A DNA stretch of 57,017 bases from Pseudomonadota bacterium (lineage in GTDB: Bacteria; Pseudomonadota; Alphaproteobacteria; Rhizobiales; Devosiaceae), in NCBI GenBank assembly GCA_023393475.1, contig JAEWLC010000093.1, positions 1 to 57,017 of the forward strand, read 5' to 3'. Shown here piece after piece: positions 29,886 to 37,361 of this stretch. The notes beneath the pieces are model-generated. The model was given only the letters and a program-made list of their open reading frames with translations. It had not been told where the DNA came from and made no database searches. Position 1 is the stretch's first letter; each line of letters begins with the position of its first letter. A program made the translations under genes and the position numbers.

Positions 29886-31130
29886 ATGCCGCGCGACAGC
29901 AACGAGGTGGCTGCCACGGCCGAGCGCGTGGCGCGTGAGAGCTATGGCCGCCTCGTCGCGTTCCTCGCGGCGCGGACACGCGACATCGCTGGCGCCGAAG
30001 ACGCGCTGGCCGAGGCCTTCGCGGCAGCGTTGCGCATCTGGCCCGCCGAGGGCGTGCCCAACAATCCGGAAGCCTGGCTGCTGACGGTTGCACGCCGCCG
30101 CCAGACTGACGCGCTGCGCAGGCGCACCACGCGCAAGGCCGGCGAGGAGCACCTGATCATGATGGCTGACGAGATCGAAGCCGCTGCCGAAACGCCCGAG
30201 GACATCCCCGACCGTCGCCTCGCGCTGATGTTTGCCTGCGCCCACCCGGCGATCGAACGCGGCATGCGCGCGCCGCTGATCCTGCAGACCGTGCTCGGCC
30301 TCACGGCGATCGACATTGCCGCCGCCTTCCTCATCCCGCCGGCGACGATGGGCCAGCGCCTCGTCCGCGCCAAGAGCCGCATCAAGGACGCCGGCATCCC
30401 CTTCCGCGTGCCCGACAAGGAGCAGCTGCCGGAGCGCCTCGATGCTGTGCTCGACGCGATCTACGCCGCCTATTCCAAGGGCTGGGCCGAGATCGGCGAC
30501 GCCTCGTCGGTCGAACTCGCCGGCGAGGCCATCTGGCTCGCCCGTCTCGTCGTATCGCTGCTGCCGGATCAGCCGGAAGCCAAGGGCATGCTGGCCCTGA
30601 TGCTCTACACAGAGGCCCGTCGCGCCGCCCGCCGCAGCGCAGGCGGAGCCTACGTGCCGCTTGAGGATCAGGACACAAGCCTCTGGGACGACTCGCAGAT
30701 CGCCATCGCCGAGGACCTCCTGCACGCTGCCAACTCGGCCGGGCCATCCGGGCGCTACCAGCTCGAAGCCGCCATCCAGTCGGCCCATGTGGCGCGCATC
30801 GCCCGCGGGCAGAACACCTGGCCCGCGATCTTCGCGCTTTACGGCCACCTGCACGCGATCAGCGCCTCGCCCGTCGTCGCCCTCAACCGGGCGCTGGCCC
30901 TTGCCGAACTCCAGGGCGCCGAGGCGGCCCTGCGAGAAGTCGATGCCCTTGCTAGCGATGCCCGCATGCAGAGCTACCAACCCTACTGGGCCGCCCGCGG
31001 TCACCTGATGGCCCGAGCCGGCCGCAAGGATGAGGCCCACGAGGCCCTCATCCTCGCCATCGGCCTCGCCACCGATCCCGCCGTCAGGCACTACCTGCAG
31101 GGCCAATTGGCGCGGCTTACGGACGGCTGA
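29886..31130 (+). CDS. ECF42-type RNA polymerase sigma factor with C-terminal TPR-like extension
   Basis: 414 residues, much longer than a usual ECF factor (about 200). Region sigma2 is at about 18-85 (Y-G-R-L-V-A-F-L-A-A-R-T, D-A-L-A-E-A-F, W-L-L-T-V-A-R-R-R), sigma4 at about 120-180 (A-P-L-I-L-Q-T-V-L-G-L-T, I-A-A-A-F-L-I-P-P-A-T-M-G-Q-R-L-V-R-A-K). The remaining 220 residues are helical with DUF6596/TPR-like patterns (A-E-D-L-L-H-A-A, A-L-N-R-A-L-A-L-A, R-A-G-R-K-D-E-A). No anti-sigma gene is nearby; in this group the C-terminal extension is thought to control activity. Gene neighbours are three DGPF proteins, the hallmark of ECF42. Confidence 0.92.
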   Translation: MPRDSNEVAATAERVARESYGRLVAFLAARTRDIAGAEDALAEAFAAALRIWPAEGVPNNPEAWLLTVARRRQTDALRRRTTRKAGEEHLIMMADEIEAAAETPEDIPDRRLALMFACAHPAIERGMRAPLILQTVLGLTAIDIAAAFLIPPATMGQRLVRAKSRIKDAGIPFRVPDKEQLPERLDAVLDAIYAAYSKGWAEIGDASSVELAGEAIWLARLVVSLLPDQPEAKGMLALMLYTEARRAARRSAGGAYVPLEDQDTSLWDDSQIAIAEDLLHAANSAGPSGRYQLEAAIQSAHVARIARGQNTWPAIFALYGHLHAISASPVVALNRALALAELQGAEAALREVDALASDARMQSYQPYWAARGHLMARAGRKDEAHEALILAIGLATDPAVRHYLQGQLARLTDG

Positions 31131-31133
31131 CGC

Positions 31134-31403
31134 TCACACCGGGTCCGCAATCCAGAACTGCGGCGCCGACACCACGCCCGCCCCCGCCATGGCGGCCTTG
31201 AGCTTGGGCGAGTCGGCGAAGGCCTGGGCTTTCTCGGGCGTGGCGAAGTCGTGCCATACCGTCACGTCGCCGGGATCGCTGGGCGAGCGGTAGACCGCCG
31301 CGCCGGTGACGCCCATCACGTCGCGGTTCTCCCCGAACGCCTCGTAGTGCTTGCGCCACTGATCATAGTCGCTCACCGAATGGCGGATAAACAGTCTCGT
31401 CAT
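31134..31403 (-). CDS. Dimeric alpha-beta barrel small protein (monooxygenase-like)
   Basis: 89 residues, ATG with AAGGAGGG upstream. The pattern M-T-R-L-F-I-R-H-S-V-S-D-Y-D-Q-W-R and the later V-T-V-W-H-D-F-A-T-P-E-K-A-Q-A-F suggest a ferredoxin-like ABM/DABB fold, as in small monooxygenases and cyclases. No active-site residue can be named. Convergent with the ECF gene (3 nt apart) and divergent from the LysR gene, which may control it. Confidence 0.72.
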   Translation of the reverse strand: MTRLFIRHSVSDYDQWRKHYEAFGENRDVMGVTGAAVYRSPSDPGDVTVWHDFATPEKAQAFADSPKLKAAMAGAGVVSAPQFWIADPV

Positions 31404-31501
31404 GGCACCCTCCTTGCTTTCATCCGGGCCAGTATCGTTCTGACCGGCACCGCGGTTTTACAGGCGACCGCACCACTGGAACATGTCGACAGCCGCAGCT
31501 T

Positions 31502-31523
31502 CATCCTGCACAATTGCAGGATG
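31502..31523. promoter_or_regulatory. Perfect 22-bp palindrome covering the lysR-type start codon
   Basis: CATCCTGCA (31502-31510) and TGCAGGATG (31515-31523) are exact reverse complements around CAAT. The right arm ends with the ATG of the LysR-type gene (31521-31523). Likely an autoregulatory operator or a structure that blocks initiation. Confidence 0.65.
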
Positions 31524-32408
31524 GGTCCGATCGACTGGGACGACCTTCGATACGTGCTTGCAGTGACGCGCAGCGGAACGGCTTCCGGCGCGGCGGAATT
31601 GCTCGGCGTCAACGCCACCACCGTCTCCCGCCGGATAGCGTCGCTGGAGGCAGAACTAGGCCTCGAACTGTTCCAGAAGCGCCAGAGCGGCTACCTGCCC
31701 ACGCCAACCGGCGAACAGGCCGCCCGGACCGCCGCCGCCATCGAGGTGGAGGTCGAGGGACTGCGCAACGGCATCGCCGCCCAACGCCGGGTCACCTCGG
31801 GCCTCGTCCGCTTCACCTGCCCCGAGACGATCGCCAGCTACCTCGTCGCTCCCTGGCTGGTCGGCTTCCGCAGCCTGTTTCCGTCGGTCCGCATCGAGGT
31901 GATCAACTCCGACTCGATGCTGGACCTGGGCAAGGGCGAGGCCGACGTGGCCATGCGCGTCGGCCTGTCGCCATCCGGTACCGGCATCGTTGCCCGCCGG
32001 CTCCCCGATTGCCCGTGGACCGCCTATTGCAGCCGCACCTATGCGCGCGACCATGGAGTTCCTGCCTCCCCAGATGCCATGCGGGACCATGCCCTCGTCG
32101 GGCTCGAAGGCTACATGGCCCGGCTGCCGTCCTCGGTGTGGTTCGAAGAGGTAGTCGGCGCCGACCGCGTCCCCCTGCGCTGCAATTCGCTGGGCAACGT
32201 GGTCGAGACCATCAAGGCCGATCTCGGGGTCGCCATGCTGCCCTGCCTTATCGGCGACCTCGTGCATGACCTGGTGCGCTGCTATCCTCCCATTCCCGAG
32301 CTGAATGCCCAGATGTGGCTGATCGTCCGCGAGGATATGAAAGCCGCGCCGCATGTGCGCGCCTTCGTCGATTTCCTCGCGCGGCGCCTCGCCGGAGAAC
32401 TGACGTGA
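31521..32408 (+). CDS. LysR family transcriptional regulator
   Basis: 295 residues from ATG 31521. N-terminal winged helix: W-D-D-L-R-Y-V-L-A-V-T-R-S-G-T, A-A-E-L-L-G-V-N-A-T-T-V-S-R-R-I-A-S-L-E (recognition helix about 30-45), then the substrate-binding domain from about residue 88. Closest by eye to the GcvA-like/AaeR-like LTTR branch (N-A-T-T-V-S-R-R). Effector unknown. Divergent from the small barrel protein (118 nt apart). A longer in-frame reading from upstream would run across the palindrome and is unlikely. Confidence 0.9.
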   Translation: MGPIDWDDLRYVLAVTRSGTASGAAELLGVNATTVSRRIASLEAELGLELFQKRQSGYLPTPTGEQAARTAAAIEVEVEGLRNGIAAQRRVTSGLVRFTCPETIASYLVAPWLVGFRSLFPSVRIEVINSDSMLDLGKGEADVAMRVGLSPSGTGIVARRLPDCPWTAYCSRTYARDHGVPASPDAMRDHALVGLEGYMARLPSSVWFEEVVGADRVPLRCNSLGNVVETIKADLGVAMLPCLIGDLVHDLVRCYPPIPELNAQMWLIVREDMKAAPHVRAFVDFLARRLAGELT

Positions 32409-32466
32409 AGGCGGCGGGAAACCCTTGCCCGGCGGGGCATCTTCCACTATAGCCACGCCCCATGAA

Positions 32467-32494
32467 GCACCCGTCACCCCTGGAGGACGGGTGC
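32467..32494 (+). promoter_or_regulatory. Hairpin between the LysR gene and rplY
   Basis: GCACCCGTC (32467-32475) and GACGGGTGC (32486-32494) form a perfect 9-bp stem, followed by a second short palindrome near 32510. No T-run. Could be a leader structure for rplY or a weak terminator. Confidence 0.35.
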
Positions 32495-32544
32495 GTGAGC
32501 TTTGACTTCTCGAAGTTCACACCAACCCATGAATGGATCATTCA

Positions 32545-33180
32545 ATGGCTACTGCTGCTAAGGAGCTCAAGGCTCAGGCGCGGAGCGGGGTGGGCAAGGG
32601 GGCCGCTCGTGCACTGCGTCGTGAGGGGCTCATTCCCGCCGTCATCTATGGTGACAAGAAGGCTCCCCTGCCGATCTCGATCTCGTACAACGAGGCGATG
32701 AAGTCCATCTACGCCGGTGGTTTCCTCTCCCACATCATCACCGTTGATGTTGATGGCGAGAAGCACCGCGTCATTCCGCGCGACTACCAGCTTGATCCCG
32801 TCAAGGACAAGGCGCTGCACGTCGACTTCCTGCGCGTCGGCAAGGGCACCAAGCTCAATGTCCAGGTGCACGTGAAGTTCACCAACGAAGACGCCTCGCC
32901 GGGCATCAAGCGCGGTGGCGTGCTGAACATCGTCCACCACACGCTCGACCTGACCGTCGACGCCGACCACATCCCCGAGGAAGTGGTTGTCGACCTGACC
33001 GGTCTCGACGTCGGTGACAGCGTTCATATCTCCGCGATCAAACTGCCGCAGGGCGCCGTCGACCACAGCCACGAGGCCGATCTCACCATCGCCACCATCG
33101 TTGCTCCGTCGGGCCTGCGCTCGGAAGAAGCCGAAGAAGGCGCTGCCGATGCTGCCACCGAAGGCGAAGCCAGCGAATAA
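32545..33180 (+). CDS. rplY: 50S ribosomal protein L25/Ctc
   Basis: 211 residues from ATG 32545 (ATG 32533 is also in frame). The N-terminal 5S rRNA-binding L25 domain runs to about residue 90 (G-V-G-K-G-A-A-R-A-L-R-R-E-G-L-I-P-A-V-I-Y-G), followed by the beta-rich Ctc/TL5 extension typical of long L25 proteins and a very acidic, Glu/Ala-rich tail. Binds 5S rRNA in the large subunit. Followed by pth, the common rplY-pth-ychF order of Alphaproteobacteria. Confidence 0.95.
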   Translation: MATAAKELKAQARSGVGKGAARALRREGLIPAVIYGDKKAPLPISISYNEAMKSIYAGGFLSHIITVDVDGEKHRVIPRDYQLDPVKDKALHVDFLRVGKGTKLNVQVHVKFTNEDASPGIKRGGVLNIVHHTLDLTVDADHIPEEVVVDLTGLDVGDSVHISAIKLPQGAVDHSHEADLTIATIVAPSGLRSEEAEEGAADAATEGEASE

Positions 33181-33187
33181 CGACTCC

Positions 33188-33209
33188 GGGGCGGGCGTTG
33201 GCCCGCCCC
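33188..33209 (+). terminator. GC-rich hairpin between rplY and pth
   Basis: GGGGCGGGC (33188-33196) pairs with GCCCGCCCC (33201-33209) around GTTG. No T-run, so probably only partial termination or mRNA stabilisation. Confidence 0.35.
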
Positions 33210-33240
33210 CTCCGCCCCCACGCTGCCAGGAAGTTAGCCG

Positions 33241-33978
33241 ATGCACCTCATCGTCGGCCTCGGCAATCCCGGGGACAAGTACCGCAACAACCGCCACAAC
33301 ATCGGCTTCCTCGCCGTCGACGCCATCGCGCGCCGGCACGGCTTTCCCGCGTTCCGCGAGAAGTTCCAGGGGCTGATCTCCGAAGGCAGCATCGACGGCG
33401 AACGCGTCCTGCTGCTCAAGCCGCAGACCTACATGAACTCATCCGGCGACAGCGTGCAGAAGGTCACAACCTTCTACAAGCTCGGCCCCGCCGATGTTTC
33501 GGTCCTCTACGACGAGATCGACCTCGCCCCCGGCAAGACGCGCGTGAAAGTCGGCGGCGGCAATGGGGGCCACAATGGCCTCCGCTCGATCGACCCGCAG
33601 ATCGGCCTCGGCTACCGTCGCGTCCGCCTCGGCGTTGGCCATCCGGGCCACAAGGACCTGGTGATGCCGCACGTCCTCGGCGATTTCTCCAAGGCCGAGC
33701 AGCAAGCCTGGCTCATCCCGCTCCTCGATGCCATCGCCGACAATGCCGGCATGATCGTCAAGGGCGACGACAACGGCCTGATGAACAAGTTAGCCATCGC
33801 CGTGCAGGGCGATGGTGCCGAACGCACGCAGCGCCCCGAGACCGCCGATCCCACCCGCAAGAAGGCGGCCCCCGGCCAGAGCCACATCCGCGCCGCGCGC
33901 CCCGCCGCGCCACAGGCCAAGGTGCCCGAGACGGGTCCAATGGCCGACATACTGCGAAAGCTGTTCAAGAAGGACTGA
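33241..33978 (+). CDS. pth: Peptidyl-tRNA hydrolase
   Basis: 245 residues; releases peptides from prematurely dropped peptidyl-tRNAs. Signatures: V-G-L-G-N-P-G (5-11), R-H-N-I-G-F (about 18-23, catalytic His), K-P-Q-T-Y-M-N-S-S-G (about 60-69) and G-G-G-N-G-G-H-N-G-L-R-S-I (about 103-115). The enzyme core ends near residue 190; the remaining 55 residues are a Pro/Ala/Lys-rich extension ending in a basic amphipathic L-R-K-L-F-K-K, common in rhizobial Pth. AGGAAG precedes the ATG. Confidence 0.95.
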   Translation: MHLIVGLGNPGDKYRNNRHNIGFLAVDAIARRHGFPAFREKFQGLISEGSIDGERVLLLKPQTYMNSSGDSVQKVTTFYKLGPADVSVLYDEIDLAPGKTRVKVGGGNGGHNGLRSIDPQIGLGYRRVRLGVGHPGHKDLVMPHVLGDFSKAEQQAWLIPLLDAIADNAGMIVKGDDNGLMNKLAIAVQGDGAERTQRPETADPTRKKAAPGQSHIRAARPAAPQAKVPETGPMADILRKLFKKD

Positions 33979-34054
33979 GCGGCGCGGCGCCAAACCGATT
34001 GACTTCCGCGCCCCTTCACCCGATGTGAGGCGCAACGAATTTCCGGAGACTGTC

Positions 34055-35152
34055 ATGGGTTTCAAGATGGGCATCGTCGGCCTGCCGAATGTCGGCAAGT
34101 CGACGCTTTTCAACGCTCTCACCCGCACTGCCAACGCGCAGGCCGCCAACTTCCCGTTCTGCACCATCGAGCCGAACACGGGCGAGGTTGCTGTGCCTGA
34201 TGCACGCCTCGACAAGCTCGCCGAAGTCGGCAAGAGCCAGCAGATCATCCCCGCCCGCATGAGCTTCGTCGACATCGCCGGCCTCGTGAAGGGCGCGAGC
34301 CGCGGCGAAGGCCTCGGCAACCAGTTCCTCGCCAACATCCGCGAATGCGACGCCATCGCCTACGTGCTGCGCTGCTTCGAGGACGGCAACATCATCCACG
34401 TCGCCAACAAGGTCGATCCGATCGCCGACGCCGAAGTAGTCGAGACCGAGCTGATGCTCGCCGACCTCGAGAGCCTGGAGAAGCGCCGCGCCGGGGTCGA
34501 GAAGAAGGCCAAGCAGGGCGACAAGGAGTCCAAGGCGACACTCGACCTGATCGACCGCTCGCTCGAGCTGCTCCGCGACGGCAAGTCCGCCCGCCTCGTG
34601 AAGCGCACCGAGGACGAGGAAAAGGCCTTCCGCGAGCTGCAGCTGCTGACCTCGAAGCCGGCGCTCTATGTCTGCAATGTCGACGAGGGCTCCGCCTCCA
34701 CCGGCAACGCCATGACCCGCCAGGTCGAGGAATACGCCAAGCAGCACAACGCCGCGGTCATCGTCATCTCGGCCGAGATCGAAAGCCAGCTGGCCCAGCT
34801 GCCCGACGCCGAGCAGAGCGAGTACCTGGAATCACTCGACCTGCACGAGCCGGGCCTGAATCGATTGATCCGCGAAGCCTACCAACTGCTTGGTTTGCAG
34901 ACCTATTTCACCGTCGGACCCAAGGAGGCCCGCGCCTGGACCATCCACAAGGGCGATCGCGCCCCGCAGGCGGCCGGCGTCATCCACACCGATTTCGAGC
35001 GCGGCTTCATCCGCGCTCAGACCATTGCTTATGAGGATTACGTCGCGCTGGGCGGCGAAGTGCCGGCCAAGGAAGCGGGCAAGGCTCGCGACGAAGGCAA
35101 GGAATACGTCGTCAAGGACGGCGACGTGATGCTGTTCAAGTTTAACACCTAA
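34055..35152 (+). CDS. ychF: Redox-regulated ATPase YchF
   Basis: 365 residues, the family length. G1 loop G-L-P-N-V-G-K-S-T (9-17), an OBG-type switch region (F-P-F-C-T-I-E-P-N-T-G), D-I-A-G-L-V-K-G-A-S-R-G-E-G-L-G-N (about 70-86), N-V-D-E in place of the GTPase N-K-x-D, which makes the protein prefer ATP, and a C-terminal TGS domain (A-W-T-I-H-K-G-D-R-A-P-Q-A-A-G-V-I-H). Ribosome-associated stress-related ATPase. ATG 34055 has CCGGAG upstream; the frame is open before it but not conserved. Confidence 0.95.
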   Translation: MGFKMGIVGLPNVGKSTLFNALTRTANAQAANFPFCTIEPNTGEVAVPDARLDKLAEVGKSQQIIPARMSFVDIAGLVKGASRGEGLGNQFLANIRECDAIAYVLRCFEDGNIIHVANKVDPIADAEVVETELMLADLESLEKRRAGVEKKAKQGDKESKATLDLIDRSLELLRDGKSARLVKRTEDEEKAFRELQLLTSKPALYVCNVDEGSASTGNAMTRQVEEYAKQHNAAVIVISAEIESQLAQLPDAEQSEYLESLDLHEPGLNRLIREAYQLLGLQTYFTVGPKEARAWTIHKGDRAPQAAGVIHTDFERGFIRAQTIAYEDYVALGGEVPAKEAGKARDEGKEYVVKDGDVMLFKFNT

Positions 35153-35200
35153 CCCAACGGGCGGGCGCACCGCGCCGTTGGAGCCGCGCCGGAGGGGGCG

Positions 35201-35623
35201 ATGCTACAGAACATGATTTCGACCTGGTGGACCATGACGTCCGCCTACTTCGGCGCGCCTGCAGCCCTCTTCGGGGGGCAGGTCTCCGTCCAGACAATCC
35301 TGCCGGTTGCCGGCATGGTGCTGCTGGTCATCGGCATCATCGTCGCCGTGCGGCGCAAGGAAGCGCGGGCCAGATGGCTGGGGATCACCGCCGTCGCGGC
35401 GGCCGTCTCGCCCTTCGTCGTCAGCTATGTCTACGACATGATGGGCTGGTTCGGCGTGCTGTTCTTCCTCATCCTCGGCGGCATCGGCCTGCTTGGATGG
35501 GTCGGCGTCATCGCTTCCGACGCCCGCCACCGGCTGCCGGTCTGGCTGATCGGCTTCGGCCTCGTCAGCTATGCGCTGTTCTGCGGCCTGTTCAGCGTCG
35601 CTGCCATCTGGGGCCTCGGCTGA
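35201..35623 (+). CDS. Membrane protein, unknown function
   Basis: 140 residues with GGAGGG upstream. Four hydrophobic segments (about 30-49, 57-74, 81-105, 112-135) separated by short basic loops (V-R-R-K-E-A-R-A-R-W). No signal-cleavage site; integral inner-membrane protein. No domain recognised. Its stop codon overlaps a probable CTG start of the methyltransferase that follows (CTGA). Confidence 0.7.
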   Translation: MLQNMISTWWTMTSAYFGAPAALFGGQVSVQTILPVAGMVLLVIGIIVAVRRKEARARWLGITAVAAAVSPFVVSYVYDMMGWFGVLFFLILGGIGLLGWVGVIASDARHRLPVWLIGFGLVSYALFCGLFSVAAIWGLG

Positions 35624-36258
35624 GTCCGGCTCCGTCGGCGCCTGATCCGGCGGAGTTCATCCGCGCCAACCTGCGGCTAGAACCGGCTCGCGGCCTTCCC
35701 GGCCTCGTGCTCCATGCCCCGCATCCCGCCAGCGGCCTTCGGCGGCTGGAGGAAGAGACGCGCGCCGCGCCCTACTGGGCTTATGTCTGGTCCGGCGGCG
35801 CCGTCCTCGCCCGCCACCTTGCCGAACACCCCGAGCTGGTGGCCAACCGCGCCGTGCTCGATCTCGGTTCGGGCTGTGGCATCGTGGCGATCGCGGCAGC
35901 GCTGGCTGGGGCGGCAAAGGTCTATGCCACGGATCTCGACCGCTACGCCCAGGCCGCCACCGTTCTCAACGCTGCGGCCAACCATGCCGCCGTCGAGCTC
36001 CTCGCGAGCCTAGAGCCCCTGCCCCCCGTCGACCTCGTCCTCGCCGGCGACGTGTTCTACGACGCCCGCCCTGCCCGCCAGTCCATTGCCACGCTCGACC
36101 GGTTCAATTCCGCCGGCATCGAAGTGCTTGTCGGCGACCCTGGCAGGAAGCACTTGCCCCTCTCCCGCCTGAGCCGGCTCGCCGTCTACGACGTCCCCGA
36201 GTTCGGCGGCGCTACCGTGCCGGCCGCCGTCTATCGCTGGCGCCCCTCAGCGGATTGA
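35620..36258 (+). CDS. Nicotinamide N-methylase/ETFB-lysine-methyltransferase-like protein
   Basis: About 212 residues if started at CTG 35620. The conserved N-terminus of the family, near E-F-I-R-A-N-L-R-L-E, begins about 11 residues after this CTG, and between it and the upstream gene there is no ATG, GTG or TTG in frame. The next candidates are GTG 35707, which would remove conserved sequence, or an ATG deep inside the upstream gene. SAM site: V-L-D-L-G-S-G-C-G-I-V-A-I (about 72-84), then Y-A-T-D-L-D and A-G-D-V-F-Y-D (post-II motif). P-Y-W-A-Y-V-W-S-G-G at about 48-57 is diagnostic. Target unknown; some homologues methylate protein lysines. Confidence 0.82.
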   Translation: MSPAPSAPDPAEFIRANLRLEPARGLPGLVLHAPHPASGLRRLEEETRAAPYWAYVWSGGAVLARHLAEHPELVANRAVLDLGSGCGIVAIAAALAGAAKVYATDLDRYAQAATVLNAAANHAAVELLASLEPLPPVDLVLAGDVFYDARPARQSIATLDRFNSAGIEVLVGDPGRKHLPLSRLSRLAVYDVPEFGGATVPAAVYRWRPSAD

Positions 36259-36270
36259 CGTATACGTCAA
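36255..36270. promoter_or_regulatory. Perfect 16-bp palindrome TTGACGTATACGTCAA
   Basis: Exact self-complementary site, 5 nt before the MaoC gene start (36276) and overlapping the stop codon of the gene upstream. The form resembles LiuR/FadP-type operators (TTGACGT-N2-ACGTCAA-like) of branched-chain amino-acid and fatty-acid degradation regulons, as I remember them. No cognate regulator gene is in the window. Confidence 0.6.
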
Positions 36271-36275
36271 CCGCC

Positions 36276-36800
36276 ATGAACCCCATCACCGCCGACCGGC
36301 GCCATTTCGAAGACCTCGTGGTTGGCGAGTCGATCAACCTCGGCTCGACCCTCGTCACGAGGGAGATGATCCTCTCCTTCGCGCGCGAGTTCGATCCCCT
36401 GCCCTTTCATCTCGATGAAGCAGCGGCGAAGCAATCGCTGCTCGGAGGCCTCGCCTCCTCCGGCTGGCAGACCGCCGCCCTGACGCTCCGCATGCTCGGC
36501 GATGCCTTCCTGACCAAGATCGCGTCCGCCGGGGGCCTCGGCTTCTCCAACCTGAAGTGGAAACGCCCGGTGATGAAGGGCGACACCATCTGGGCGACCG
36601 CGACCATCGCCGAACTGCGTCGCTCGCGACACCACCCGCAATGGGGGATCGTGGCCATCGACCTCGACGTGAAGAACCAGAGGGGCCAGCCGGTAATGAC
36701 CATGCGGCTCGCCAACCTCATCGATTGCCGGGATCCCGACGCAGCCCTGCAGCCACAGGTCGAGCAGCCCTACGATGTCGAGCACGGGGGCAAGCCATGA
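36276..36800 (+). CDS. MaoC-family dehydratase/hydratase 1
   Basis: 174 residues from ATG 36276. Hot-dog fold with the R-hydratase motif F-A-R-E-F-D-P-L-P-F-H-L-D-E-A-A-A (about 35-51; the Asp and His of D-x4-H are the expected catalytic pair), followed by G-G-L-A-S-S-G-W. Such enzymes hydrate enoyl-CoA thioesters. A TTG at 36255 is in frame but lies in the palindrome. Overlaps the second MaoC gene (ATGA), so the two may form a hetero-oligomer or act in sequence. Confidence 0.88.
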   Translation: MNPITADRRHFEDLVVGESINLGSTLVTREMILSFAREFDPLPFHLDEAAAKQSLLGGLASSGWQTAALTLRMLGDAFLTKIASAGGLGFSNLKWKRPVMKGDTIWATATIAELRRSRHHPQWGIVAIDLDVKNQRGQPVMTMRLANLIDCRDPDAALQPQVEQPYDVEHGGKP

Positions 36801-37354
36801 CCCGCTGGTTCGAAGATATCACCATCGACGAGCCCTTCCCGCTCGGCAGCCACACCTTCACCGAAGAGGAAATCCTCGCCTTCGGCCGCGAATACGATCC
36901 GCAGTATTTCCACATCGATCCGGCGGCTGCTCCACACAGCCATTTCGGGGGCATCGTCGCCTCCGGCTGGCACACCGTGCTGGTCGGCCACCGCAAGATG
37001 GTCGATGCGCTCGATGCCGAGGAAGTGCGGCTGCGCGAGCTTGGCCAGGTGCCGGGCGTCTCGGGCCCCTCGCCCGGCGTCAACACCATGGATTTCAAGG
37101 CTCCGGTGCGGCCGGGCGACACCGTCACCTACACCCTGACCGTCACCAGCAAGCGCCCCTCCAACTCCATTCCCGGCTGGGGCCTGCTGATCAACAGCAT
37201 CGACGCGGTGAACCAGCACGGCGAGAAGGTCTATCACGCGGAAGTCGTCGGCTTTTCCAAGCTCCGCGACTTCAAGAAGCCGCTCCGGCTGGCCGTCGCT
37301 GAGGCGTTGACCAAAATCCCCGGATTGGGGAAGTTGCTCGCTCAACGGAGCTGA
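36797..37354 (+). CDS. MaoC-family dehydratase/hydratase 2
   Basis: 185 residues. Same fold as the upstream protein: F-G-R-E-Y-D-P-Q-Y-F-H-I-D-P-A-A-A with the D-x4-H pair at about residues 34-39, then G-G-I-V-A-S-G-W-H-T. The later P-V-R-P-G-D-T-V-T-Y corresponds to the hot-dog strand region. Translationally coupled to MaoC 1 and 7 nt before the small secreted protein gene. The true acyl substrate is unknown. Confidence 0.88.
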   Translation: MTRWFEDITIDEPFPLGSHTFTEEEILAFGREYDPQYFHIDPAAAPHSHFGGIVASGWHTVLVGHRKMVDALDAEEVRLRELGQVPGVSGPSPGVNTMDFKAPVRPGDTVTYTLTVTSKRPSNSIPGWGLLINSIDAVNQHGEKVYHAEVVGFSKLRDFKKPLRLAVAEALTKIPGLGKLLAQRS

Positions 37355-37361
37355 CTCGCCC

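Noticed and set aside
29361..31106. 581-codon open frame on the minus strand opposite the ECF sigma factor
   Set aside because: Shadow of the sigma factor gene, Gly/Val/Arg-biased, no start signal.
31404..31500. TGTCGA upstream of the small barrel-protein gene (minus strand) as a fourth ECF42 promoter
   Set aside because: At 17-nt spacing the -10 reads GTCGCC rather than CGWCAT; other spacings do not improve it.
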